A stretch of 64,000 bases of DNA from Candidimonas nitroreducens (GTDB lineage: Bacteria > Pseudomonadota > Gammaproteobacteria > Burkholderiales > Burkholderiaceae_B): assembly GCF_002209565.1 (NCBI RefSeq), contig NZ_NJIH01000002.1:451824-515823 (forward strand), given 5' to 3'. Position numbers and translations under genes: made by a program. Below the pieces are notes generated by a model. It searched no databases. It saw nothing but the letters and a program-made list of their open reading frames with translations, and was not told the origin of the DNA. How positions within the stretch are numbered: position 1 is the first letter of the stretch; each line of letters begins with the position of its first letter. Below are positions 45,028 to 53,175 of the stretch, piece by piece.

Positions 45028-45358
45028 GGCTTTTTCCGGATAGGTATTGTTATCGACAAAAACTGCTGTGCTGGTTTGCTGCAGCAATGGTAGGCGGGCG
45101 AATCCATTGCTACAAATCATTAGTTTTGATCGATTAACAAATGCAGATCATTAATGCCGGAACGACATAGGCTGCCCAATGCACGACGCCCATATCATTC
45201 GGTTCGGATGGCGACAGCGTGATCGCTGCCAAGGTCTGGGCCCGGCCGGCCCCGACGACATCGCCGCCGCGCCCTGCATCGGGAGCTGAGCGGCCCGCTC
45301 GCACCGACGCGAAACGAACGGTGCGTTCATATCGACAGCCACGAATTAGCGGGGCGCT
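45028..45358. other. promoter region of the minus-strand catabolic operon
   Basis: No gene I can support. The half near the operon is AT-richer and contains two copies of CA[AG]ATCATTA. The stretch 45160-45358 is GC-rich and featureless apart from short shadow frames. Confidence 0.4.
45113..45153. promoter_or_regulatory. phased direct repeats upstream of the Bug/decarboxylase/HyuAB operon
   Basis: CAAATCATTA (45113-45122) and CAGATCATTA (45144-45153) are spaced by 31 bases, close to three helical turns, with AT-rich sequence between them. They lie 86-126 bases before the first gene and may be binding sites for the LysR-type regulator of the cluster. Confidence 0.45.
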
Positions 45359-45958
45359 TTAGAGCAGCGACTGCTGTGCGGCCGGGTAGGCGATGGTTCC
45401 CGAGGCCTGCGTAACAGCGCCCAGGGTGATGCGGGCGGGTTCGATGCGCCCCGGCCCCATGATGTGAAAGACGTTCGCCCCGCGGGCCATCAGGTAATCG
45501 GCGACGATGCGGCGGTGGCAGCGCCACCATACGGCTTCCGAGCACATGATGGCGCAGCGCCGCGCGCGTCCTTCTTTCAACAGATGCTCCAGGCCCGCCT
45601 GGAACTGCGCCGAAAATGCATAATCGGCGTAATTGTGGAAACTGGCATTCGTCCAATAGCCATTGGTGTCCGCGGGCAGGCCGCGAGCCTTGCCGCGCAG
45701 GCCGCCCAGTGCGGCGATATGCTCATACGCAATGCCGTACGGCGCCAGCTCGTCGGGCAGCACATCGGTGTTGAATTGCGGGTTGGCCCTGGACATGGGC
45801 ATCTTGCGGATGTCCGCCAGCAGCGCGACTCCAGCCTCGACCAGCAGTCCGGCAAATTCAGCGAGGCTGCGGTTGGAATGGCCGATGGTGAAAAACGACG
45901 GCATGCCCTGCCCGCCGCCGTCCTGCGCGGCGGGGTGCGAAGCCGGCTTGGCGGTCAT
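45359..45958 (-). CDS. DUF488-family protein
   Basis: A 199-residue DUF488 protein. Typical segments are F-F-T-I-G-H-S-N-R-S (21-30), A-D-I-R-K-M-P and the C-S-E-A-V-W-W-R-C-H-R motif, with its two Cys and His, which looks like a metal or catalytic site. The ATG at 45958 has a GGAGG site five bases before it, which decides the start. The function of the family is not established, although it is widespread. It is on the same strand as the DUF2945 and molybdoenzyme genes upstream and may share a transcript. Confidence 0.82.
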   Translation of the reverse strand: MTAKPASHPAAQDGGGQGMPSFFTIGHSNRSLAEFAGLLVEAGVALLADIRKMPMSRANPQFNTDVLPDELAPYGIAYEHIAALGGLRGKARGLPADTNGYWTNASFHNYADYAFSAQFQAGLEHLLKEGRARRCAIMCSEAVWWRCHRRIVADYLMARGANVFHIMGPGRIEPARITLGAVTQASGTIAYPAAQQSLL

Positions 45959-46055
45959 GTCACGCCTCCGTCGCCATCGCCCTGCCGGTTCGGCCCCGAG
46001 CCTTGGATCGGCATGAGCGCGGCAAATTCATACATGCGCATCAGGCGACAGCGCA

Positions 46056-46268
46056 CTATCGCAGCAACTGCAGCGCCTTGCCCTTGTGGGCGGCGATGTG
46101 GTCGGTCTTGTCGCTCTTGATTTCGTACTGCGGCTCTTGTTCCGAGGCACGGTGCGTATGGCCCTTGTAGTCGAAATCACGGGTATGAATGGCGATGATG
46201 GTTCCCGACACCCGTCCGGCCTCGGAATTCCAAGCCACATGGTCGCCGATCTTGAATCTATCGCTCAT
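46056..46268 (-). CDS. DUF2945 (HVA1 / TUDOR-like) small protein
   Basis: A 70-residue protein of the DUF2945 family, also called hypervirulence-associated TUDOR domain. Seen are F-K-I-G-D-H-V-A-W-N-S-E-A-G, G-T-I-I-A-I-H-T, P-Q-Y-E-I-K-S-D-K-T and H-K-G-K-A-L, which follow the family pattern over its full length. A good AGGAG ribosome site precedes the ATG. It lies 51 bases downstream of the molybdoenzyme gene. The role is unknown; small TUDOR-like barrels bind nucleic acid or protein. Confidence 0.82.
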   Translation of the reverse strand: MSDRFKIGDHVAWNSEAGRVSGTIIAIHTRDFDYKGHTHRASEQEPQYEIKSDKTDHIAAHKGKALQLLR

Positions 46269-46319
46269 TGCACGGGCTCCTTTTCGTCAGGAAAAATTTC
46301 AGATCCACACAACACATCA

Positions 46320-49178
46320 TCACGCGTCCGCCGGCGGCACCGCCAGGGTCTGCGGCGCCGCCTGCCGGATACGGGTCAGCAGCCAGGCTCGCTGGCGTTC
46401 GTTGCGCGCTTCGATGTCCTGCAGGGCGCGCTGCAGATCGTGGTCGCCCAGCGCGCGGGCGCCCTGCGCCAATACGGCCGCCGAGACGGTGCTTTCGTTG
46501 GCCATCAACCATAAGTCCTGCAAATCGCGCAGCAGGCCGAAGGCGGTCGCGCGGCGCTGGATCAGCAGCGCCTGGTCGAGCGCCTCGGGTTCGCCCTCGA
46601 GGCGCTCGCCGTACTTGCCCGCATAGGCCTGGATGGCAGCCGCATTGTCGCGCGACCAGCCCAGAAACAGCGCGCCTTGCGCGCCGATGTCCGGTGCCAG
46701 CGGATGGCTGGCGCAGAGCTTTTCCCAGCCGTGCGCCAGGCGCTCTTCGCTGGCCTGCAACAAGCCGATGTAGTCGGCGATATGCGTGCGGCCGGCGCCG
46801 GCTTCATTGCCGCCGGCGGCTGGCGGCACGGCTGCCTGCTTGGATTCGTCGGGCTGCGCCAGCAGCTCGCCTTCGACCTTGGCCAGCTTGACCGCGGCAT
46901 ACTTGAAATGCGGCTGCTTGCTGACTGGATCCCAGTCGAACAGGGTCAGTTCGTTGGCGGCGCGGGCACGGCCCGGGTCGTCCCAATAGCCGTAGTGGAA
47001 AGGCATGAACAAGGTGCCCGGTTCAATATCGCCGACGCGCGCCGGCGCCTGCGCCGCGCCGCGGCGCGAGGTCACGCACAGCATGTCGCCCGGCTTTATG
47101 CCCAGGCGGCGCGCATCGGCCTCGCTTACCTGGATGTAGGCGTCGGGGGCCGCGTCGCGCAAGGCCGGCGCGCGGCCCGTCTTGGTGCGGGTATGGAAGT
47201 GATAGACCACCCGCCCCGTGCTCAGGAAATAAGGGTATTCCTCGTCCGGCTCTTCGCGCGGCGGAACGTATTCGACCGGGCGCAGGAAGGCGCGGCCGTT
47301 GGGCCGCCTGGCCTTGTATTCCTGCGCCGTGACGGCCGCCCCAGTTATTAGATCGTGGCCGAAGCTTTCGCAATAATCGGGATCGGTGGCGAACTTCAGG
47401 TCGGTGTAATAGCGGGTGGAACCTTGCGGATGCCGCTCGTTGACGGGCCACGGCACGCCCGAGCCCTGGCTGAGCTGCGCATACGATAGTCCGGAATAAT
47501 CGCAGGGCCGGCCTCGCGTGCATTCGCGCCAGGCATTGAAGGCGCCTTCGGCGTCGTGCCACTTGATGAGCGGCGCGCCGTCCTTGTCGCGAAAGTCCAT
47601 GCGCCGCGCAAAATCCAGGAAAATATCCAGATCAGACCGCGCTTCGCCCGGCGGCTCGACCGCTTTGCGGTTCAGGTGCACGACCCGGTTCACATTGGTC
47701 GAACAGCCGGTCTTCTCGCCCCAGATTGCGGCCGGCAGCACCACGTCGGCCATTTTCGCCGTCTCGGTCATGAAGGCGTCCTGCACGATCACGAACAGGC
47801 CCTGCCTGCGCAGGATCGCCCGCAGCCGGCCCAGGTCGGGGATCGACACCGCGGGGTTGGTGCCCACGATCCACAACACCCGGATCGACCCCGTCTCGGC
47901 GTAGCGGAAGATCTGCAGCGCATGGGTGGGCGGGCCCCAATTGGGCAAGCTGGCCGGCTCGACATTCCACAGCCTGGCAACCTCTTCGAGATGGCGCGGA
48001 TTGCCGAAATTGCGAAAGCCCGGCAGGTCGCCGCCCGTGCCGCTCTCGCGATTGTTCTGCGCCGTGGGCTGGCCGTTCATCTGCAGTATGCCGCAACCGG
48101 GCCGCCCGATGCGCCCGAGCACCAGGTTGACGTTATTCACCTGCACCGCGGCGGCCGTGCCCTGGTTGGACTGATACACGCCCTGCAGACAGGTGGTCAG
48201 CAGCATGCGCGAGCTGCCGATCAGATCCGCGGCCTGCCGCAGCTGGTCGGCGGGAATGCGCGCGATCCCGGCGACCCGTTCCGGCGTGTAGCCCGCAACC
48301 GTGCGGGCCAGGTCGTCGTAGCCCAGCGTATGCGCCTCGACGAAGGCGCGGTCTACATGGCCGCGCTCTATCAGTTGCTGGATCAGGCCGTTCAGCACGG
48401 CCACATTGGTGCCCAGGCGCGGCTGGATATGGATGTCGGCTTCGGCGGCCGTGGCCGTGCGCCGCGGGTCGATCACCACCATGCGCGAGGGCTCGGCCGC
48501 GCGCCGGCGATCCAGCACCCGCGCCCACAGCACCGTGGCGGTCGCCGCCATGTCGTGCCCTACCAGCAGGAAACAGTCGGTGACGTCCACATCTTCGTAG
48601 GTGCCGGGCTGGCCATCGGCGCCGAAGGTTTCTTTCAAGGCCGCCCCAGCCGTGGCCGTGCACAGTCGCGTGTTGCCGTCCATGTGCAGCGTACCGACGC
48701 CAGCCTTGCCGATGACACTGAGCGTGTAGTTTTCTTCGGCGTACAGCTGCCCCGAGCTGTAGAAGGCAATCGAGCCGGCCGTATGCAGCCGCTTGGCCTG
48801 CTGAATGCGGCGCACGATCAGCCCCATGGCCTCGTCCCAGCCCGCCGGCTCGAGCTGCGCGCCGCGGCGGATCAGCGGGCGCGTCAAGCGCCCCGGGTCG
48901 GCATTGACGACCCAGCTGTGCATGCCCTTGGGGCCGAGGCGGCCGCGGTTGACCACGTCAGTCTCGCAGCCGCGCACACCGACGATACGGCCGCCGGGCG
49001 TATCGTCCTTGACGCCGATGTCGAGCCCGCAGCCATTGGAACAGAGGAAACAACAGGCCTGCACCCAGCGATCCGGATCTTCCAGCAGATTCTGATCCAC
49101 CCGCGCGGGCCAGTGCGGCCCCGCCTGCGGCGTGCGCGGGCCCCAGATATCGGTGATGCTGTCGCGAGTACTGGCCAT
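46320..49178 (-). CDS. molybdopterin oxidoreductase (NasA/FdhA-like nitrate reductase family) with extra C-terminal domain
   Basis: A 952-residue cytoplasmic molybdoenzyme (no Tat signal). The N-terminal [4Fe-4S] region has C-C-F-L-C-S-N-G-C (42-50), but where the fourth Cys usually sits the sequence reads G-R-L-G-P-K-G (79-85). The molybdenum ligand is Cys173 in N-T-R-L-C-T-A-T-A. The molybdopterin guanine dinucleotide domains follow (M-N-G-Q-P-T-A-Q-N-N-R, E-T-A-K-M-A-D-V-V-L-P), with the dinucleotide-binding beta domain around 660-780. The last 160 residues or so are helical and not part of the normal family. A GGAGG site fixes the start. No electron-transfer subunit or cofactor genes are nearby. 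Confidence 0.85.
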   Translation of the reverse strand: MASTRDSITDIWGPRTPQAGPHWPARVDQNLLEDPDRWVQACCFLCSNGCGLDIGVKDDTPGGRIVGVRGCETDVVNRGRLGPKGMHSWVVNADPGRLTRPLIRRGAQLEPAGWDEAMGLIVRRIQQAKRLHTAGSIAFYSSGQLYAEENYTLSVIGKAGVGTLHMDGNTRLCTATAGAALKETFGADGQPGTYEDVDVTDCFLLVGHDMAATATVLWARVLDRRRAAEPSRMVVIDPRRTATAAEADIHIQPRLGTNVAVLNGLIQQLIERGHVDRAFVEAHTLGYDDLARTVAGYTPERVAGIARIPADQLRQAADLIGSSRMLLTTCLQGVYQSNQGTAAAVQVNNVNLVLGRIGRPGCGILQMNGQPTAQNNRESGTGGDLPGFRNFGNPRHLEEVARLWNVEPASLPNWGPPTHALQIFRYAETGSIRVLWIVGTNPAVSIPDLGRLRAILRRQGLFVIVQDAFMTETAKMADVVLPAAIWGEKTGCSTNVNRVVHLNRKAVEPPGEARSDLDIFLDFARRMDFRDKDGAPLIKWHDAEGAFNAWRECTRGRPCDYSGLSYAQLSQGSGVPWPVNERHPQGSTRYYTDLKFATDPDYCESFGHDLITGAAVTAQEYKARRPNGRAFLRPVEYVPPREEPDEEYPYFLSTGRVVYHFHTRTKTGRAPALRDAAPDAYIQVSEADARRLGIKPGDMLCVTSRRGAAQAPARVGDIEPGTLFMPFHYGYWDDPGRARAANELTLFDWDPVSKQPHFKYAAVKLAKVEGELLAQPDESKQAAVPPAAGGNEAGAGRTHIADYIGLLQASEERLAHGWEKLCASHPLAPDIGAQGALFLGWSRDNAAAIQAYAGKYGERLEGEPEALDQALLIQRRATAFGLLRDLQDLWLMANESTVSAAVLAQGARALGDHDLQRALQDIEARNERQRAWLLTRIRQAAPQTLAVPPADA

Positions 49179-49520
49179 GCCGTCCTCCGAGTCGCAACCC
49201 GGTTCGGAAGCAGCCGGGTTGCAGCGTGCCTTGTGTACGATGAAAAGTACGATGAGAACGCCGGCGGCTGCAGGCGCCCTCGCTTCATCATACGCCCAAC
49301 ACGCCGCGGCACGGCGCTACGCATCACCGCGAGCCATGCCGCATCGAGGACGAACCGGCAATCGGCCGTAGCGCCGATTTTCTTTGACCTCTCGCGAAAC
49401 GCGCCGTACCACTCTTTTTCGCCCCTTTCCGCCGGCCGTATACCAAGCGTATGATCTACATCATCGCCGGCGGCGGCGACAGGCATACACACTAGTTTCA
49501 GCTAATAGAAAGGTAAGGCC
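49179..49520. other. divergent intergenic region between the molybdoenzyme and the M20 amidohydrolase
   Basis: No gene I can support. A 12-base tandem repeat (49235-49258) lies 57 bases before the molybdoenzyme gene. Near the other gene, a ribosome site AAAGGTAAGG is visible at 49509-49518. No clear promoter pair could be assigned. Confidence 0.4.
49235..49258. repeat. 12-base tandem repeat upstream of the molybdoenzyme gene
   Basis: GTACGATGAAAA (49235-49246) is followed directly by GTACGATGAGAA (49247-49258), one mismatch. It may be an operator or a replication slippage product. Confidence 0.5.
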
Positions 49521-50789
49521 ATGAATGCTTTGACTTCGGCTCTGGACGGTGACGCCAAGGAATTGCTTCCCGAACTGGAGGCCATATACAAAGATCTGCA
49601 TCGCAACCCCGAGCTGTCGATGCAAGAGACCCGCACCGCCGGCATTGTCGGCGATTTTCTGGACAAGGAAGGCTACGAGGTGGCCCGGCAGGTGGGCGTC
49701 ACGGGCGTGGTCGGCGTGCTGAAGAACGGCGACGGCCCGACAGTCATGCTGCGCGCCGACATGGACGCCCTGCCCGTGACCGAAGACACCGGCCTGCCCT
49801 ACGCCAGCACCGTGCGCGCCAAAGACGAAGACGGCGTCGACGTGGGCGTGGGACACGCCTGCGGCCACGATATGCACGTAACCTGGCTGCTGGGTGCGGC
49901 ACGGCTGCTGGCGCGCCACCGCGATGCGTGGAAAGGCACGGTGCTGGCGGTTTTCCAGCCCGGCGAAGAAGTCGGGCGCGGCGCGCAAAGCATGATCGAC
50001 GGCGGCATGCTGGAACGCTTTCCCAAGCCCGACATCATTCTGGGCCAGCACGTCATGGTGGGCGAGGCGGGCACCGTAAGCTATCGCAGCGGCGTGATTC
50101 TGTCGGCGGGCGACAGCATCAAGATCAAGCTGTTCGGCCGCGGCTCGCACGGCTCGCAGCCGCAAACTTCCATCGACCCGGTGATCATGGCGGCATCGAC
50201 CACCTTGCGGCTGCAAACCATCGTCTCGCGCGAAATCGCGCCGCTGGACAGCGCGGTATTGACCGTCGGCGCCTTGCAGGCCGGCACCAAAGAAAACATC
50301 ATCCCCGACGATGCTACGCTCAAGCTGAACATCCGCACCTATGACGAAGACGTGCGCGCCACCATGCTGTCGGCCGTCAAGCGCATATGCTGCGCCGAAT
50401 GCGCCGCTTCGAACGCGCCGCGCGAGCCCGAATTCACCAAACTCAGCACCTACCCCCTGACCCGCAACGATGTCGAGGCCACCGAAACCGTGGCCCGCGC
50501 CTTCGAGGCGCAGTTCGGCGAACGCTCCCAGGAAACCAAGCCGGCAGGCGCCAGCGAAGACTTCAGCGTATTCGGGCAAACCTGGAAGGTGCCCTACGTA
50601 TTCTGGTTCGTGGGCGGCACCGACGCCCAGGCCTATCGCAAGGCCGTGCAGGCCAAGCAGGCCAACGCCATACCCAGCAACCACTCTCCCAAATTCGCGC
50701 CGGTAATCGACCCCACCCTGCGCACCGGCCTGGAAGCCATGCTGACGGCGGCGTCGCCGTGGCTATGCAAGGGCGGGCCGGCCCGATAA
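49521..50789 (+). CDS. M20-family amidohydrolase (hippurate hydrolase-like)
   Basis: A 422-residue metallohydrolase of the M20D/amidohydrolase type. The metal-site motifs are R-A-D-M-D-A-L-P-V-T-E (about 79-89), G-H-A-C-G-H-D-M-H (about 112-120) and Q-P-G-E-E-V-G-R-G (about 155-163). The Cys of A-C-G-H-D is the usual metal-bridging Cys of this group. Members cleave N-acyl amino acids such as hippurate. The flanking LysR-type gene is convergent, so it is a stand-alone gene. Confidence 0.88.
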   Translation: MNALTSALDGDAKELLPELEAIYKDLHRNPELSMQETRTAGIVGDFLDKEGYEVARQVGVTGVVGVLKNGDGPTVMLRADMDALPVTEDTGLPYASTVRAKDEDGVDVGVGHACGHDMHVTWLLGAARLLARHRDAWKGTVLAVFQPGEEVGRGAQSMIDGGMLERFPKPDIILGQHVMVGEAGTVSYRSGVILSAGDSIKIKLFGRGSHGSQPQTSIDPVIMAASTTLRLQTIVSREIAPLDSAVLTVGALQAGTKENIIPDDATLKLNIRTYDEDVRATMLSAVKRICCAECAASNAPREPEFTKLSTYPLTRNDVEATETVARAFEAQFGERSQETKPAGASEDFSVFGQTWKVPYVFWFVGGTDAQAYRKAVQAKQANAIPSNHSPKFAPVIDPTLRTGLEAMLTAASPWLCKGGPAR

Positions 50790-50870
50790 GCCCGCGCGGC
50801 GCCCGCGCTTTGCCACGGCGCACTCGGGCGGCACTCCCGCCTCTGCACGCCGCGGGGCGCTGCATGCTGG

Positions 50871-51788
50871 TCAGCAAATCGTGGGAGACTCCTGCATCAG
50901 CCATTTCCGGAATGCCAGGAGCTTGGGCAGCGCGGCGCTTTCTTCGCGGTAGACGATGTAGTAGGCAAGCTCTGACGCAAGCTTCATTTTGGGAAAGAGC
51001 CGGATCAGCCGGCCTGCGGCCACGTCGTCGCAAGCCATGACGCTGCGCGCCAGGGCAATGCCATGGCCGTCGATGGCCGCCTGCAGCACCGCTGCGGAAT
51101 TATTGACGCGCATGCCGCGGCTGGTATCGACTTCGGGCGCTCCGGCGCGCGCGAGCCAATCGGCCCATGACGCAAAGCCGATGTGCGTATCGACCGACAA
51201 ATCGTGTATCAAGGCCTTCCCGGCCAGGTCATGCGGGCTGGCCAGCTTGCCATTCCTGGCCAGCCAGGCGGGCGAGCACACCGGGAAGATCTGCTCGTCC
51301 ATGAGTTTTTCCACAATCAGCCCCGGCCAGGAACCGCGCCCATACCGCACACCGACATCGATGCCTTGTGCGGCGAAATCCACCAGCCGCAGGCTGGTGT
51401 CCAGGCGCACGTCGGTGCCGGGACAGAAAGCGTGGAAATTTTCAATGCGCGGCAATAGCCATTTGGCCGCAAAGGCCGGACTGACTGTTACCGTCAGCAC
51501 GCCCTCTCTGGAACCTTCGCGCAAGCGATTCAAACCCAGCGCAAGCCGGTCGAAACCGGCCCGAATGTCCGGCAAGGCCCGTTCCGCGGCTTCGGTCGGG
51601 GTCAGGCGGGAGCGGCCGCCCGAGCCGCGATGGAACAGCGGCGTACCCAGCCAGTCTTCCAGCGAGCGGACGAGCTGGCCGACCGCGGCCGGCGTCACGT
51701 TCAGTTCCGCCGCCGCCGCAGAGAAGCTCTGGTGGCGGGCACTGGCTTCGAAGGCCCGCAGCGCATTCAAATAGACAGGCGTCTTCAT
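50871..51788 (-). CDS. LysR-family regulator (GcvA-like)
   Basis: A 305-residue LysR regulator. The N-terminal Y-L-N-A-L-R-A-F-E-A-S-A-R-H-Q-S-F is followed by the recognition helix L-N-V-T-P-A-A-V-G-Q-L-V and L-F-H-R, close to GcvA. The effector domain includes F-A-A-K-W-L-L-P-R-I and D-V-G-V-R-Y-G-R-G. It is divergent from the zinc alcohol dehydrogenase (277-base gap with a 17-base tandem repeat) and probably controls it. Confidence 0.86.
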   Translation of the reverse strand: MKTPVYLNALRAFEASARHQSFSAAAAELNVTPAAVGQLVRSLEDWLGTPLFHRGSGGRSRLTPTEAAERALPDIRAGFDRLALGLNRLREGSREGVLTVTVSPAFAAKWLLPRIENFHAFCPGTDVRLDTSLRLVDFAAQGIDVGVRYGRGSWPGLIVEKLMDEQIFPVCSPAWLARNGKLASPHDLAGKALIHDLSVDTHIGFASWADWLARAGAPEVDTSRGMRVNNSAAVLQAAIDGHGIALARSVMACDDVAAGRLIRLFPKMKLASELAYYIVYREESAALPKLLAFRKWLMQESPTIC

Positions 51789-51973
51789 GAGTAAAATTTT
51801 TTATTTCAATGCAGCATAGATTATCTCACTTGCCCTTGACACGCGAAGAGCTTGAAAATAAGGCAAGTTGCGATGTGGTGTAAGGGCCGACGCTGCCGCT
51901 CTCCCAGAGCCGCCCGGCGCCGTGGCCCATGCATGGAATCAGCGGCGGCCAATAGTTTTTCTTGCATATTTCC

Positions 51974-52007
51974 AAACCGCAGGATTCCGTAAACCGCAGG
52001 ATTCCGT
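51974..52007. repeat. perfect 17-base tandem duplication upstream of the zinc alcohol dehydrogenase
   Basis: AAACCGCAGGATTCCGT occurs at 51974-51990 and again at 51991-52007 without a mismatch. It lies 59-92 bases before the dehydrogenase start in the LysR/dehydrogenase divergent region, so a doubled regulator site is possible. Confidence 0.6.
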
Positions 52008-52065
52008 TCATGGCCCGTGTGCGCACCGTATCGGAAAATCGACCAATGACGATGGAATGGCAGGC

Positions 52066-53103
52066 ATGAAGACCACCTACCGCGCGATGCAAGTCGCCCG
52101 CCCCGGCATCCTGGAGCTGGTGCGGCGCACGACCCCCGCGCCAGGCGCCCAGGAAGCGCTGATCGAGGTCGAGGCCTGCGGTATTTGCGGCGCCGATGCC
52201 GGCGACATAGAAAAAGCCGACCCGGCACTGCAGCCGCCGCGGGTGCCGGGCCATGAGGTCGTGGGCCGCATCGCCGCCCTCGGCGCCGGGCTTGCCTCTT
52301 TATGGAAAATAGGCCAGCGCGTCGGCGTGGGGCGGCTGGGCGGCCACTGCAACGAATGCGTGCAATGCCGCCAGGGCCGGTTCCAGCTCTGCCGCAACCA
52401 GCCCTTCGTCGGCTCCACCTGCGACGGCGGCTACGCCGAAATGATGCTGGCGCGCGGCACGGGGCTGGTGTCCATCCCCGACGAGCTGGCGTCCGAACAG
52501 GCCGCGCCCATCCTATGCGCCGGCATCGCCACCTTCAACGCCCTGAAGAAATGCGGCGCCCAGGCCGGCGATACCGTGGCCGTATTCGGCGTGGGCGGCC
52601 TGGGCCATATGGCTCTGCAATACGCGCGCCGCATGGGCTTCAAAGTCGTGGCCATCGGGCGCGGCGGCGATATCGCCGCAGACGCGCTGGCTCTGGGCGC
52701 GCACGTCTATATAGACACCCGCAAGCAAGACGCCGCCGCCGCGCTGCATGGCATGGGCGGCGCGCAAGCCATACTCGCCACCATAGGCGATTCCGCGGCG
52801 GTGTCGGCCCTGATGCCCGGGCTGTCCCCCGAGGGACGGCTGGTGCTGCTGGGCATAGGCAAGGATCCCTTGCAGATCTCTACGGGCTACATGGTGTCGG
52901 GCGAACGCAGCATGCTTGGCTCGATCACCGGCACACCCTACGAAAACGAAAAGACGCTGGACTTCAGCGTGCTGGCCGGCGTACGGCCGATGATCGAGGT
53001 GATGCCGCTGGAACGGGCCAACGAGGCCTACCAAAGAATGAAATCCGGCGACGTCAAGTTCCGCATGGTGCTGACCATGAACGATGCGCCAGGCCAGGAC
53101 TAG
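52066..53103 (+). CDS. zinc-dependent medium-chain alcohol dehydrogenase
   Basis: A 345-residue MDR family dehydrogenase. The catalytic zinc Cys lies in A-C-G-I-C-G-A-D, with the P-G-H-E-V-V-G motif after it. The structural zinc site has four Cys in C-N-E-C-V-Q-C-R-Q-G-R-F-Q-L-C. The NAD(P) fold carries G-V-G-G-L-G-H-M-A. The start at 52066 is preferred over an in-frame ATG at 52057. It is divergent from a LysR gene and convergent with receptor 4 (72 bases between stops). The substrate is not evident. Confidence 0.88.
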   Translation: MKTTYRAMQVARPGILELVRRTTPAPGAQEALIEVEACGICGADAGDIEKADPALQPPRVPGHEVVGRIAALGAGLASLWKIGQRVGVGRLGGHCNECVQCRQGRFQLCRNQPFVGSTCDGGYAEMMLARGTGLVSIPDELASEQAAPILCAGIATFNALKKCGAQAGDTVAVFGVGGLGHMALQYARRMGFKVVAIGRGGDIAADALALGAHVYIDTRKQDAAAALHGMGGAQAILATIGDSAAVSALMPGLSPEGRLVLLGIGKDPLQISTGYMVSGERSMLGSITGTPYENEKTLDFSVLAGVRPMIEVMPLERANEAYQRMKSGDVKFRMVLTMNDAPGQD

Positions 53104-53175
53104 GCGCGCTGCCGTTCACCGGCATGAATAAAAAAGCCTTCATGCCGCAGCGTTTCGGCGGCGCGCCGCGGCAGC

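Noticed and set aside
47556..49454. 632-codon frame antisense to the molybdoenzyme gene
   Set aside because: It is opposite a gene with intact motifs; its product is His/Arg/Gln-rich and low in hydrophobic pattern.
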